From: Candidatus Obscuribacterales bacterium
GTDB lineage: Bacteria; Cyanobacteriota; Vampirovibrionia; Obscuribacterales; Obscuribacteraceae
Direction of reading: 5' to 3'
Assembly (NCBI GenBank): GCA_019752635.1
Contig: JAIELX010000032.1
Span: forward strand, 227,525-291,524
Length of the DNA: 64,000 nt
This document shows, piece after piece, positions 25,504 through 34,535 of this stretch (position 1 is its first letter; each line of letters begins with the position of its first letter). The position numbers were made by a program, and so were the translations under genes. Below the pieces are notes generated by a model. That model worked only from the letters and a program-made list of their open reading frames with translations, was not told where the DNA came from and ran no database searches.

Positions 25504-27345
25504 ATGAAAAGAATTCTCGGGTCCATCTTATTAATCGCAGCGTTGTCTGCAGGGACAAGGTCCGCAGCGCAGACAAATCAAAATGGCGCGAGCACAAACG
25601 GCACTACCAATAGTGGCTCGCCCCGAGTCAACTCCGCTGGCGCTGCGAGTTCGGCAGCGCCTATTAATGCAAAAGATCCCGTGTTACCCGCACCAGCACC
25701 GGCGCCATCTCCGGGAACCTCAGGCGTTCCTGACGACGGAACCGTTCCATTGCCACCACCGGGAGCGTCGCTCGATCAACTTTATCCCGAACCAAAGACG
25801 GTGGCACCTTACTCAGCTAGTGGACAAGATCCATCCCTCTCAGAGAAACAACGGAAAGAAGCAGAAGAGATTCCACTGAGCCCGATTCCCGCCAGCGAAC
25901 TTCTTTCGATTGGCGGCGGCAGGTTGCCTCCTATCAAGCTTGAAGCGACATTCAACGAAGGCATCACACTGAAAGAAGTGTTGCAAATTACGGCACGCAA
26001 CAATCTTCCCATTCGCATTTCTCAGGCAGGCTACGATTCACAACGATATCTTTTTCTTGGTGCGCTAGGTAGATTCGCGCCGGACTTCACTATCACGTAT
26101 CGCGGGCAAACCGTTGAAAGCGGAAGCAACACTTCGACCATCTTCACCGACTCCACTACTCTAAGATATCCTGTTTTTCAGGGCGGACGGGTGCTATACG
26201 GTTCCCTGGTGCAGTACTATCGCATGCGTGCGTCCAAGAATCTCTACTATGCCTCCGTCAATGACGCACTGCTCGATGCCTACCGGCGCTATTTCGATCT
26301 GGTGCTCAACCAGACTTTGCTGCAGATTAGGGTAAAATCGGTCGAGCTGTCACGATCACAGCTAAAGTTGAATGAGCAATTGCGCGATGCAGGCGTGGGC
26401 ACTAACTTCGCAGTCTATCAATCGCGTACGCAGTTGGCGCTGGACAAACAAGCACTACTGACACAGCAGGTAGTCTTCCGTCAGTCCGCGCTCGAGCTCT
26501 CCCGAGTGCTCAACACAAGCATGGCAATCAATTTCATTCCTGAACAGAGTTCCGTCAGAGAATTGCGACTGATTGATCCGGAAACACCGATTGAAACTCT
26601 TTTGGCAGCCACCGTGAAATTGCGCCCCGAGCTAAAACAGTTTGAAGACCTCAGACTCGCCGCAGCACGAAATGTACCGGTCGCAGCATCACCACTTTAT
26701 CCTTCATTCCAATTCTTCACTTCAACGACCAGTACCAGGCGCCCTCCGCAGGGTAATGCCAGCTCCGGAGGCAGTTCGTCCGCTTCAAACAATAACGCCA
26801 ATACGAGTTCACTGGCCGGCTCAACTGTTATTGTACCAACCGGTGGCGCCGGCGGTGGCATCGGCATCAGTGGCGGCAGCGGCGGGAGATCATATAGCTA
26901 CGGTTTCGACCTGAGCTGGACCCTAAGCAACATGGGACTTCCCGACCTGGGCAACACGCTTTCAGCCAGAGCACTGGCGCGCCAGGCATTACTGCAGTCC
27001 AATCAAACCTATATCAACACCATCTTTGAAGTCAGACGTTCCTACTTGAACATGCTCACAGCAAAGGAGCAGGTGCAGGTTGCAGCGGAAGCTCTTGTTT
27101 CGTCCAGCGAAGAACTGAGACTGGCCAATCTGCGAGTAACATACGGACAAGGCATTAACTTGGAACTGATTCAAGCGCAGAGAAACTACGTCACGGCACT
27201 CAGCAATCACGTTACGGCAATCATCGGCTACAACGTTTCGCAAGCGCAACTACTGCGCGATACAGGGCAGATTTCGCTCACCCGTCTGACGCAGGAATAT
27301 CCGCGTAAAATCGGCATCAGAAAGCCGGACTCGGTCCCGAAGTAG
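25504..27345 (+). CDS. TolC-family outer-membrane efflux channel
   Basis: Outer-membrane factor, 613 residues, the exit duct for efflux pumps or type I secretion. The signal peptide MKRILGSILLIAALSAGTRS is followed by an Asn/Ser/Pro-rich linker (about 25-125). Two outer-membrane-efflux repeats follow, about 150-390 and 400-590, seen in the coiled helices DAYRRYFDLVLNQTLLQIRV and NTIFEVRRSYLNMLTAKEQV with RVTYGQGINLELIQAQRNY. Between them a Ser/Gly/Asn-rich insertion of about 70 residues (450-520) is unusual. No membrane-fusion or pump gene adjoins it. Start chosen for the signal peptide and the promoter placement. Confidence 0.9.
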   Translation: MKRILGSILLIAALSAGTRSAAQTNQNGASTNGTTNSGSPRVNSAGAASSAAPINAKDPVLPAPAPAPSPGTSGVPDDGTVPLPPPGASLDQLYPEPKTVAPYSASGQDPSLSEKQRKEAEEIPLSPIPASELLSIGGGRLPPIKLEATFNEGITLKEVLQITARNNLPIRISQAGYDSQRYLFLGALGRFAPDFTITYRGQTVESGSNTSTIFTDSTTLRYPVFQGGRVLYGSLVQYYRMRASKNLYYASVNDALLDAYRRYFDLVLNQTLLQIRVKSVELSRSQLKLNEQLRDAGVGTNFAVYQSRTQLALDKQALLTQQVVFRQSALELSRVLNTSMAINFIPEQSSVRELRLIDPETPIETLLAATVKLRPELKQFEDLRLAAARNVPVAASPLYPSFQFFTSTTSTRRPPQGNASSGGSSSASNNNANTSSLAGSTVIVPTGGAGGGIGISGGSGGRSYSYGFDLSWTLSNMGLPDLGNTLSARALARQALLQSNQTYINTIFEVRRSYLNMLTAKEQVQVAAEALVSSSEELRLANLRVTYGQGINLELIQAQRNYVTALSNHVTAIIGYNVSQAQLLRDTGQISLTRLTQEYPRKIGIRKPDSVPK

Positions 27346-27351
27346 CTCTTT

Positions 27352-27912
27352 TCAGGGCAAATCGAAATGATTAAAGTCAATTTCGCCGCTTTCCATATTA
27401 GGGCGATCAGGTTTCTGCTGCCACCAGTTGAGCGGTTTATTCTCCCAATCATAGACATTGCCGTACTGCCAGGTCGAGCCGGGATACTTCTCCGTGAGCC
27501 TTTCCATCAGCTTCTCAATTTGATCGAACATCGCGGTCACGTGTACGGAGAAAATCAAAATCTTTTTGACTGCGCAACCGTCAAATACACCACCGAGTTC
27601 GCCAATGACCGCATCTAAACCCGGGCGATCCTCTTCTCTGTAGACCGCCCCTTCGGGCAGCATCAGCCAGATAGTCAGATTGCCGCTGTGGTAGGTCACT
27701 TTGAAGCCGCTTAACTCCTCGGGTGCCAGTTCGAACACATCTCCAACGGCAAGACCTTCCACGAAGGCGGGCGCCTCGAAAACCGTAAACCGAGCATTGG
27801 GAGCCGCTTCGACTTCAACCATTTCTCCTCGCCCCGCACGCGCGCCTTTGAGGATGATTGGTAGTTCAACATGCTGGATGTCATCATTGACTGGCATCTT
27901 TACAGGGTCCAT
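27352..27912 (-). CDS. Unknown protein, possibly DUF4265-like N-terminus
   Basis: A 186-residue soluble, acidic protein. The N-terminal half (EVEAAPNARFTVFEAPAFVE, then GLAVGDVFEL) weakly recalls DUF4265 proteins, which have a similar alternation before GDVV; this is tentative. The C-terminal half ends in an aromatic stretch (YDWENKPLNWWQQKP). The ATG at 27912 follows GGGAG at 5 bases and is preferred over an ATG at 27942 that lacks a ribosome site. It is convergent with the TolC-like gene, 6 bases away. Confidence 0.65.
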   Translation of the reverse strand: MDPVKMPVNDDIQHVELPIILKGARAGRGEMVEVEAAPNARFTVFEAPAFVEGLAVGDVFELAPEELSGFKVTYHSGNLTIWLMLPEGAVYREEDRPGLDAVIGELGGVFDGCAVKKILIFSVHVTAMFDQIEKLMERLTEKYPGSTWQYGNVYDWENKPLNWWQQKPDRPNMESGEIDFNHFDLP

Positions 27913-28084
27913 GGTCACTCCCGTGTAACGGCAAACATTCATGACAAATCTAAGCAGAAATGATGACTGGAGGTCAATGGAACCGTGGACCTTTTCGGCG
28001 CATTGTGCGAAGATGAATCCTCGGGACGGTGTGTAACAAGCACCTCAAGGGCTTCGCAGCCAACCGTAATCGCGAGGCGTAATT

Positions 28085-28747
28085 ATGCGAAAACTTTTGC
28101 GGGCATCACTCGGCATCTTCGTAGTCGGTAGTTTCGCTTCGGCACTGGCATCATCGGCGCAAGAGCCACAGGCGGACGTACTTGAGGCGCAGCCAGAACC
28201 AGAAGCGTTGCAAGCAACACTTACAAGCTCCGAGTTGACCGCCACTGCCAGTGCAGCAAGCGATGGCGCAGTCAGTTTGTCAGTGGTAAACAGCGGAACT
28301 CGTGCCCTGCTGGTGGACGCCGATCGTGCAACCGTGAAGGCAACGCCGACAGCGACAGCGCGATCGCGAGACCAGGTGATCAAACCACCGGCGAAACAAC
28401 AAGTCACAAGCGATCTTGCCGACGTCGCGTTGGGTCTGGCCACGATGGGAGCAGCCGGAGTTGTCCAGGATCAGATTCGTCACCGCCATTCGCCGATTGC
28501 GGCCTATTACGGCAAAGACGAAAAGCGTCGAACTCTGGCAGAAGGTCGCTTTGGTCCTCGCATCGTCTTTCCCGGTGAGACTTCCAGGGGGAAAATTTGG
28601 TTCGCATCCGGCACCACTTTTCCTTGCGAAGTTACAATTCCTGTGACTATTCATCCCGAAGGCAATGACGTGGGCATTTTGACCGTTCGCATAGTTGCGG
28701 CGGAGAAAACGCCTCAGGCAAAAACGCAAGCAAAGAAACCGGAATAA
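28085..28747 (+). CDS. Exported protein of unknown function
   Basis: A 220-residue protein with a signal peptide (LLRASLGIFVVGSFASALAS, cleavage near SSA/Q). The mature N-terminus is Glu/Ala/Thr-rich; a central hydrophobic patch (LADVALGLATMGAAGVVQD) may touch a membrane; the C-terminal beta-rich part contains IVFPGETSRGKIWFASG and IPVTIHPEGNDVGILTV. The last segment is Lys/Ala/Gln-rich. The layout resembles envelope accessory proteins of Cyanobacteria-like genomes, but I cannot name a family. A GAGG site precedes the ATG. Its stop is 1 base from the end of the convergent next gene. Confidence 0.7.
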   Translation: MRKLLRASLGIFVVGSFASALASSAQEPQADVLEAQPEPEALQATLTSSELTATASAASDGAVSLSVVNSGTRALLVDADRATVKATPTATARSRDQVIKPPAKQQVTSDLADVALGLATMGAAGVVQDQIRHRHSPIAAYYGKDEKRRTLAEGRFGPRIVFPGETSRGKIWFASGTTFPCEVTIPVTIHPEGNDVGILTVRIVAAEKTPQAKTQAKKPE

Positions 28748-28748
28748 G

Positions 28749-29255
28749 CTACCAGTTGAACTTGATACCGAAATTGCCACGATCGCGCCAGCCGAAGTAA
28801 ACTTGCAATTTGCCGCGCCTAAATGAGAGCAAGGGCAGCTCCACGGGTCCATAACTGCTGACGCACCAGTTCCACCCATCGGCGGGATTAAACGTGTCGC
28901 GCGGACAAAGACCGACTCGTTGGAAGCGCTGATCCGCCACACCGATGACATAAAACGTGAAATTGTGAAACGGATTGCGCCAATACCATTTGTCGACACG
29001 GGCGGAATCAGAGGGCAGATAGGTCGATGGCGGCATCGGCTCGTCAATGTTTTGCAGCCAAAATCGAGGATCGAGCTTGAAACCTGGTTCAATTGTGCGG
29101 GACGGTTCATAGGAAACAACGGCGCACTGCTGCGTAATGCGCACCAACAGACTAGGAAGGCAAAACAGGCACAAGAGAATGGCGCCGACAGCGGCGGTGG
29201 CAACCGCTGAGAACTTTGACGGATGTAACCGCAGACGGCTTGATCGGTCTGTCAT
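28749..29255 (-). CDS. Signal-anchored protein of unknown function
   Basis: A 168-residue protein not recognised. A basic N-terminus is followed by one membrane segment (AVGAILLCLFCLPSLLV, about residues 24-40), which leaves the rest outside the cytoplasm. The outer domain is rich in aromatic residues (KWYWRNPFHNFTFYVIG; NPADGWNWCVSSYG; KLQVYFGWRDRGNFGIKFNW) and probably beta-structured. The start is the ATG at 29255; an in-frame TTG at 29273 is less likely. Divergent from the next plus-strand gene with 35 bases between. Confidence 0.62.
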   Translation of the reverse strand: MTDRSSRLRLHPSKFSAVATAAVGAILLCLFCLPSLLVRITQQCAVVSYEPSRTIEPGFKLDPRFWLQNIDEPMPPSTYLPSDSARVDKWYWRNPFHNFTFYVIGVADQRFQRVGLCPRDTFNPADGWNWCVSSYGPVELPLLSFRRGKLQVYFGWRDRGNFGIKFNW

Positions 29256-29290
29256 GCTAAACTTCTGCTGCAAAAGCTTTGGAGATTATG

Positions 29291-29689
29291 ATGGGAAGCA
29301 ACGTCGAAGTAAATGACACCTTGCAGTTGACGGACGAACAAGGATTCCCCGCGGCAATACTCAGTTTGACGAGGCACGTTCAAACACCTGTCACGCTGAG
29401 CAATGTAGCCGACACTACTTTTCATTTTGCCAACAAACCCGGCGCCCGCCTTTTTCACCTTGATCCGGTAAGAGTGTTTCTTGTCCATAATATAGACGGC
29501 AAATGGCTAATCTGGGGCAAAGTGTTGATTCAAAGCCAAACCGTTCACAAGGAAATGAACGCTGCAGGGACTTGGACCGGTGAATGGCTTACCTCCGGCA
29601 CCTACAAGATAATTGATCTTTATGAGCCCGATTATCAGAGATCCTTTACCAAAAGAGAGTCACCTCCGGGCAAAAGCTATTTCGATTAG
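29291..29689 (+). CDS. Small cytoplasmic protein of unknown function
   Basis: A 132-residue beta-rich protein with no signal peptide, not recognised. Regular segments include NVEVNDTLQLTDEQGFP, FHLDPVRVFLVHNIDGKWL and SGTYKIIDLYEPDYQRSF. The Shine-Dalgarno GGAG at 29281-29284 is 6 bases from the ATG at 29291; an ATG at 29288 would add one residue. The end overlaps the convergent gene by 4 bases. Confidence 0.65.
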   Translation: MGSNVEVNDTLQLTDEQGFPAAILSLTRHVQTPVTLSNVADTTFHFANKPGARLFHLDPVRVFLVHNIDGKWLIWGKVLIQSQTVHKEMNAAGTWTGEWLTSGTYKIIDLYEPDYQRSFTKRESPPGKSYFD

Positions 29690-30588
29690 CGATTGGTACC
29701 ATCATGTTTAGAATTGCCAAGTTCCGCCAGGCTGCTTCGAATCGCAGTGAGCAACTTGGCATTTTTCGTTTTGCTCGCGTTGGACTCGCTAATCAGCGCC
29801 AGCGCCAGTCGGCGGGCTTCTTTCTTTTCTCCGGCGCGAGCGAGAATTTGCATGAGGCAAAAACGATCTTGAATCGAGAAATCAGGACTCAGCATGTCCT
29901 TGTAGCTGATCTCCCGAAGATACTGGCGATAGAACGAAGGGAAACTCGCACTCGTGTCCTGAAAATTGCTACCATTCCAGGTCATCAGCCTCGGCACACT
30001 CATCGTGGTGCCCTCGGGGCGCTCATAGAGCGCAAGAGCGGAGAGCGTGGAACCGGCAGGTTGAATAACATCGATTCTGTCGCCCGGGACGCGAGCCAAA
30101 ACTTTTACGCGACTCTGAGAACTTATGGTGATGATATCAGCAACGGTGGCGGCGGCTCCAGCTTGCCTTAGTACGACGAAAACCGGTTGCCCGCGCCAAA
30201 TCCACTCGGGCGCACCGTAGACAGCCGGTTCATAGAACTCTTCAACCGGCGCCTGCCAAATCAGCTTCGGTTTCAAACTGGCATTATCAAAGACAAAAAT
30301 GTCCGATTTCAAATTGGTGTATTCGCCTTCCGGGCTGCGCTTCGAATAGACAACCACGGAGAAACGTCCATTATCGCCCGCTTCCATCGTCACTACGTCA
30401 ACGGGTCCTTTCGGAACCACTTTGCTGACATAAGGCGGAACGGCTTTGAGTTTCCTCGACCGAGGCGGAACAGGCTTCGATGCTTGATCGGTCCCCTGAA
30501 CGGGAGCTAATGTCGAGAAACAGAAAAGCGCCAGATAAGACAACATCAGCGTTGCTTTGCATAACCAGAGTTGATTTGATGCATTCAC
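29686..30588 (-). CDS. Exported protein of unknown function
   Basis: A 300-residue protein with an N-terminal signal sequence (LWLCKATLMLSYLALFCFST, cleavage near VQG). The mature part is beta-rich (VDVVTMEAGDNGRFSVVVYS; DIFVFDNASLKPKLIWQAP) and may be a small propeller-like domain; the last 70 residues are helical, with FCLMQILARAGEKKEARRLA resembling one TPR. No family is recognised. The start appears to be GTG at 30588; a later ATG at 30546 is possible but would cut into the signal sequence. Confidence 0.68.
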   Translation of the reverse strand: MNASNQLWLCKATLMLSYLALFCFSTLAPVQGTDQASKPVPPRSRKLKAVPPYVSKVVPKGPVDVVTMEAGDNGRFSVVVYSKRSPEGEYTNLKSDIFVFDNASLKPKLIWQAPVEEFYEPAVYGAPEWIWRGQPVFVVLRQAGAAATVADIITISSQSRVKVLARVPGDRIDVIQPAGSTLSALALYERPEGTTMSVPRLMTWNGSNFQDTSASFPSFYRQYLREISYKDMLSPDFSIQDRFCLMQILARAGEKKEARRLALALISESNASKTKNAKLLTAIRSSLAELGNSKHDGTNR

Positions 30589-30992
30589 AGAATTGGACTC
30601 ACTTGCTCAGTGCAATCGAGGGAACCCGCGCCAAGCACACATAGACAGAGCAAACCGAATGAGGTGGAACCGACCGGTATCCTACGTTCGCTCCATCTGT
30701 ATTATGCCGAATCAACCAGAAATTGTCTCGTAGTAGCTTTTCCCGCCGTCGCCGCCCCGGCGGGACCTCATTCGAGATAGCTCTCCCGGGAGTTACGACG
30801 ATCGTACAGTCCAAGTAGTGCCCCTTCTCTCCTCGCCCTGCCTTCCCGGTGATCCCGTGGCATCCAAGATTCGAAATACCGGCGCCGCTTACCTACGAAA
30901 ACGCATAGTAGTGCAAGAAAGAGAGAAGGGCGCCGAAGCGCCCGTTCCTCACTATCTTTGCTTTAGTTGTTGCACGTGATTGGTGCGCTAAC
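30589..30992. other. Gene-free region downstream of ftsZ
   Basis: About 400 bases. Near ftsZ there is a terminator (30920-30943). The rest contains the probable promoter of the exported protein gene at 30588 and a GC-rich patch with an imperfect repeat (CCCGCC...GGCGGG, about 30747-30768). A short open frame at 30599-30814 has no ribosome site and atypical composition; I do not call it a gene. Confidence 0.4.
30920..30943 (-). terminator. Terminator of ftsZ with UUCG tetraloop
   Basis: On the minus strand GGGCGC and GCGCCC (30943-30928) close a TTCG tetraloop, followed by TTCTCTCTTTC. It lies 50 bases after the ftsZ stop. UUCG-capped stems of this kind recur in the window (see 53911). Confidence 0.82.
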
Positions 30993-32138
30993 TTACTTCT
31001 GGCCCCGAGCGCGAAGGAATTCCGGAATATCCAGAATGTCGCCGGCAATCTTTTTGAATTCGCCGGACGGCTTCGAGTCCGTGGCTTGCTGCTGCTGTTG
31101 TTGGACTCGTGCAGGAGCGGCTTCGCGTGGTGCGCTTTGTGCAGCGCGACGCGGGGACTGTTCGTTTTGCACCATGTCGAATCCGGTGGCAATAACAGTA
31201 ATGAGAACTTCGCCATGCAGACGATCGTCGATAATGGCACCGAATATGATATTGGCATCATCGCTAACGCTGGAGTAGACGACATTTGCTGCTTCTTGCA
31301 CTTCATGCAACGTTAAATCCGGTCCACCGGTTACGGTGAATATAACGCCGGAAGCGCCGTCGATAGTGGTCTCAAGCAACGGACTGTTGATCGCATTGCG
31401 AGCGGCCTCGATAGCGCGACCTTCGCCGGTAGCCTTGCCAACACCCATGAGCGCAGAGCCGGCTGTTTGCATGATGGCCTTAACGTCGGCAAAGTCCACG
31501 TTGATCAAGCCAGGCACCGTAATGATGTCCGAAATGGCTTGTACACCCTGCATCAATACTTTATCGGCTTCAACGAATGCTTCTTGCATCGAAGCGCGAT
31601 GATCGACAACTTCCAGCAACCGTTGGTTCGGAATTGTGATCAACGTATCGACGCGTTGCTTAATCTGGTCAATGCCTTGATCAGCTTGCCCGGCTCGACG
31701 TCGTCCTTCAAACAAGAAAGGCTTCGTCACTACCCCAACGGTTAATGCACCCATTTCTTTGGCTACTTCGGCAACAATCGGAGCTGCGCCGGTGCCGGTG
31801 CCACCACCCATACCGGCGGCAATAAAGACCATGTCCGATCCGGCCAGAGCCTGTGCTATTTCTTCACGGCTCTCTTCGGCAGCCTTTTCACCGATGGATG
31901 GATTGCCACCGGCACCAAGACCACGGGTCAGTTTGGTACCAATTTGAATTCTATTTTTCGCGGATGCCAGTTCAAGAGCCTGGGCGTCCGTATTACAGGA
32001 CCAGAACTCGATGCCGTTTAGTCCGGCCGCAATCATTCGATTGACCGCGTTGGAACCCGCGCCACCAACACCTACTACTTTGATGTTGGCCTTTTGATCT
32101 CTTTGAGCCTTTTCGTTCTTATCGCTTCGCTCCGCCAC
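30993..32138 (-). CDS. ftsZ: Cell division protein FtsZ
   Basis: Tubulin-like GTPase that forms the division ring; 381 residues. The GTP-binding signature GGGTGTGAAP, the opening IKVVGVGGAGSNAVNRM, the catalytic loop region NVDFADVKAIM and the C-terminal FtsA/ZipA/SepF-binding peptide DIPEFLR (within ILDIPEFLRARGQK) are all present. A Gln-rich linker joins core and tail. The start is GTG at 32138. Unlike the usual division cluster there is no ftsA or ftsQ next to it; neighbours are orphan and TPR genes. A TATATATATA stretch at about 32156-32167 could carry the promoter -10. Confidence 0.98.
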   Translation of the reverse strand: MAERSDKNEKAQRDQKANIKVVGVGGAGSNAVNRMIAAGLNGIEFWSCNTDAQALELASAKNRIQIGTKLTRGLGAGGNPSIGEKAAEESREEIAQALAGSDMVFIAAGMGGGTGTGAAPIVAEVAKEMGALTVGVVTKPFLFEGRRRAGQADQGIDQIKQRVDTLITIPNQRLLEVVDHRASMQEAFVEADKVLMQGVQAISDIITVPGLINVDFADVKAIMQTAGSALMGVGKATGEGRAIEAARNAINSPLLETTIDGASGVIFTVTGGPDLTLHEVQEAANVVYSSVSDDANIIFGAIIDDRLHGEVLITVIATGFDMVQNEQSPRRAAQSAPREAAPARVQQQQQQATDSKPSGEFKKIAGDILDIPEFLRARGQK

Positions 32139-32506
32139 GGTTCAAAACCTCGTTTCTATATATATATGATTGTCTGGATGCAGTATGGAGGCTGAGACAG
32201 CCAATAATAGCGCGAACTCTTACTTCTTGAGTTCCTGTGGGTTGATCGTAGGGCTTCTCTGAGCGGTTTGCAAGGGAAAAACACGGAGAGGTTGTTAAGA
32301 ATCCACTTCGGCGACCCTGAAACGAGGGGGGTTTAGAACGCTTGTCATGGACTTGACAGCCTCGTGCGCCATTCGTGCTATCGCAACTGGTAGGAAATTA
32401 GAAATCTCAAATATGTAACTATTTATAGCGAAAAGGAGCCGTCCGGCACCGGGTCCGGACGAAAGGAATCGCCGCATACTACCGCAGACAGGCTGATTGC
32501 AGCCGT
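32139..32506. other. ftsZ upstream region
   Basis: 368 bases between ftsZ and the TPR gene, all on the minus strand. It holds the TPR terminator (32440-32461) and must hold the ftsZ promoter; the AT-rich repeat near 32156-32167 is the obvious candidate for a -10, though no clear -35 is seen. A 60-codon open frame at 32295-32477 shows no ribosome site. Confidence 0.45.
32440..32461 (-). terminator. Terminator after TPR gene pair
   Basis: CGTCCGG and CCGGACG (32461-32440 on the minus strand) make a 7-bp stem with an 8-base loop, followed by GCTCCTTTTC. It lies 46 bases after the stop at 32507 and separates the TPR pair from ftsZ. Confidence 0.6.
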
Positions 32507-33322
32507 CTACTTTTTACGTTTCGACTGCAGTTTTTTCAACGTCGCTTTGAAGTCGGGATTCTGCGGATCGAGAGCAATTGCTCTTTGCTCCAAATCGATT
32601 GCAACGTCGAGATTGTCTTGTTCTGCTTTCACCGCGGCAAGCCAGTGGTGCGCCGGCGCAAACTTCGGATCGAGCGCGACGGCCTTTTCCAAATGTGTTG
32701 CGGCCTCGGTAAGCTTTTGCTGAGCAAGATAGCCCGTGCCCAAATAAAAATGTGCGTCGGCATCATTCGGCGCCAATTCCAATGCTTTCAACTCTTCCGT
32801 TACTTGAGCCTGGATGTCGCCCTTCAATCCGAGAACGGCGCCCAGTTCACGATGCGCAATAGCGCAGGCAGGATCAACTTTGATCGCTTGTCTGAACTCT
32901 TCAATTGCCTCGTCATCTTTCATTCTGCGTCCGAGTAACTGACCAAGTTTTACATGATAGTCAGCCTTGTTCGGATCGCGACGACACGCATCTTTGAACG
33001 CATCGATAGCCAGGTCGTATTTTTGCTGACGCATGTAGGCCCGCGCAAGATCATAAGCCGGTACGCCGTCGGATGGTGATTGCTGACAGGCAACTTTCAA
33101 TTCTCTGATGGCCAGATCTATTTTGTTATCCATCAAGTAGGCTTCGCCTAGTTTGATTCTGGTGTCCGGATTGTTCGGATTGACTTCGGTAGCGGCTTTG
33201 AATCGAATGATTGTCGCCTCGATATCTTCTTTATCGGTGGCGGTTGCCCCCGGCGCAAAGGTCGAAAATGCAACGGACAAAGCACATGCGGACAGCACAA
33301 CATTACGAGCGACTGGTCTCAT
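32507..33322 (-). CDS. Exported TPR-repeat protein
   Basis: A 271-residue protein with a signal peptide (VVLSACALSVAFSTFAPGAT) and about six tetratricopeptide repeats covering the rest, e.g. PNNPDTRIKLGEAYLMDNKI, GVPAYDLARAYMRQQKYDLA, KADYHVKLGQLLGRRMKDDE and DADAHFYLGTGYLAQQKLTE. The tail is Lys-rich. A probable periplasmic scaffold; partner unknown. The ATG follows AAAGGA. It is 18 bases behind the next TPR gene, so the two are one operon. Adjacent to ftsZ, so a division link is possible but only inferred. Confidence 0.85.
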   Translation of the reverse strand: MRPVARNVVLSACALSVAFSTFAPGATATDKEDIEATIIRFKAATEVNPNNPDTRIKLGEAYLMDNKIDLAIRELKVACQQSPSDGVPAYDLARAYMRQQKYDLAIDAFKDACRRDPNKADYHVKLGQLLGRRMKDDEAIEEFRQAIKVDPACAIAHRELGAVLGLKGDIQAQVTEELKALELAPNDADAHFYLGTGYLAQQKLTEAATHLEKAVALDPKFAPAHHWLAAVKAEQDNLDVAIDLEQRAIALDPQNPDFKATLKKLQSKRKK

Positions 33323-33340
33323 TTCAATTCCTTTCCTCTA

Positions 33341-34363
33341 TCACATGTTTTTCTGCTTCTGCGGCGGTGCCGCTATCATCTGTCTCCCGGCACCGGCATT
33401 TTCCAGCATGCGTTTTAGCTCACGTTGACAGGCATAGTCTTTCGGATTAAGTGCTACCGCTTTGGTATAGGCCTCAATCGCCAACTTGCGTTGCCCGAGA
33501 TTTTCGTATGCTCTACCGATCCCGAGGTACGCGTAATTGTTCTTCGGGTTAACATCAATTGCATGTTTGAAAAGAACGACACCGTTATTGATATCAGACT
33601 TCGCCACCAGACAACGCCCCAAACCGCAAAATGCCATATCGTGCTTCGGGTTCAGCTGAATCACTTTTTTGTAATGAGAAGCGGCATCATCAAACATCTT
33701 TTTGGATTCATAACCCGCGGCCAAACAGAAGTGAGCCTCCACATTGTTCGGGTCTTTGTCGATAATATACTTGTACTGAGCGATGGCCGATTCGACTTCC
33801 CCCTCCTGCTGAAGGCAGATAGCGAGGTTCCCGCGCGCAGGCAAGTTATCGGGCTGCTTTTGCAAAACGTGCAGAAACAAAGCACCGGCTTCATCCCATT
33901 TCTGTTCGCCAAGCAGCATTGTGCCAAGATCAAAGCGTGCGTCCAAACAATCGGGATTACAACGCAACGTAGTGAACAACTCCATCATCGCCTGATCTTT
34001 TTGCCGGGCTGCTGCGTAACACGCACCTAATCGCAAGTGAGAAAGGTAATCGCGAGGGTCGAGCGTAATGCACTGCTGAAAGCAGACCCGGGCCAAATCC
34101 ATATTGCCCTGCTTGAAGTAAGCCATACCATTTTGATAAGCCTGAGCGAAATTCTGCTGCTCGACCGGTGTGAGCTTTCGCTTCGGCGGTAGCAGCGGAT
34201 CTTCTTCCTTCTCTTCCTTGGCACCAGTGAACGGCAACGCTATCGCCGTTGTCACCGACAGAGTCAACAACAGCAGCACCATCCATGGTGCAACAACACG
34301 AATGCTGTTTCGTCGACGAGAGTTTTGAAATATCAACACGTCACCGCTTGTCGTCTTTTCCAT
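33341..34363 (-). CDS. Membrane-anchored TPR-repeat protein
   Basis: A 340-residue protein. A basic cytoplasmic N-terminus (SRRRNSIRVVA) is followed by one signal-anchor helix (WMVLLLLTLSVTTAIALPF, about 28-46), a charged linker and seven TPRs from about residue 70 (QAYQNGMAYFKQGNMDLAR; ARFDLGTMLLGEQKWDEA; NYAYLGIGRAYENLGQRK). The C-terminus is Gln/Lys/Pro-rich. The start is the ATG at 34363, better than a TTG at 34387. It forms an operon with the exported TPR gene downstream; the two may act together. Confidence 0.84.
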   Translation of the reverse strand: MEKTTSGDVLIFQNSRRRNSIRVVAPWMVLLLLTLSVTTAIALPFTGAKEEKEEDPLLPPKRKLTPVEQQNFAQAYQNGMAYFKQGNMDLARVCFQQCITLDPRDYLSHLRLGACYAAARQKDQAMMELFTTLRCNPDCLDARFDLGTMLLGEQKWDEAGALFLHVLQKQPDNLPARGNLAICLQQEGEVESAIAQYKYIIDKDPNNVEAHFCLAAGYESKKMFDDAASHYKKVIQLNPKHDMAFCGLGRCLVAKSDINNGVVLFKHAIDVNPKNNYAYLGIGRAYENLGQRKLAIEAYTKAVALNPKDYACQRELKRMLENAGAGRQMIAAPPQKQKNM

Positions 34364-34535
34364 TGTCTGTTCAACCTTACCTGACAACCATCTCTTTGCA
34401 AGCTCGGGTCTAAATGCTAAGTCTACGATCTTATTGACATTAAAGTGATTAATCGACTCTGATATATTTGACTTATGTTCTTTTAACTGATTTTATAGCC
34501 AACCTTCGCCTTCAACCGAAAGGATCAAATAATAA

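Noticed and set aside
30599..30814. 71-codon minus-strand frame in the ftsZ downstream gap
   Set aside because: No Shine-Dalgarno, Arg- and Pro-rich chance-like composition.
32353..32381. TTGACA with TGCTAT at 17 bases on the plus strand
   Set aside because: The -10 match is poor and no plus-strand gene follows.
32295..32477. 60-codon minus-strand frame upstream of ftsZ
   Set aside because: No ribosome site and no recognisable domain; it more likely lies in the ftsZ leader.
34434..34468. TTGACA followed by TATATT upstream of the DUF445 gene
   Set aside because: The spacing of 23 bases is too long for a sigma70 promoter.
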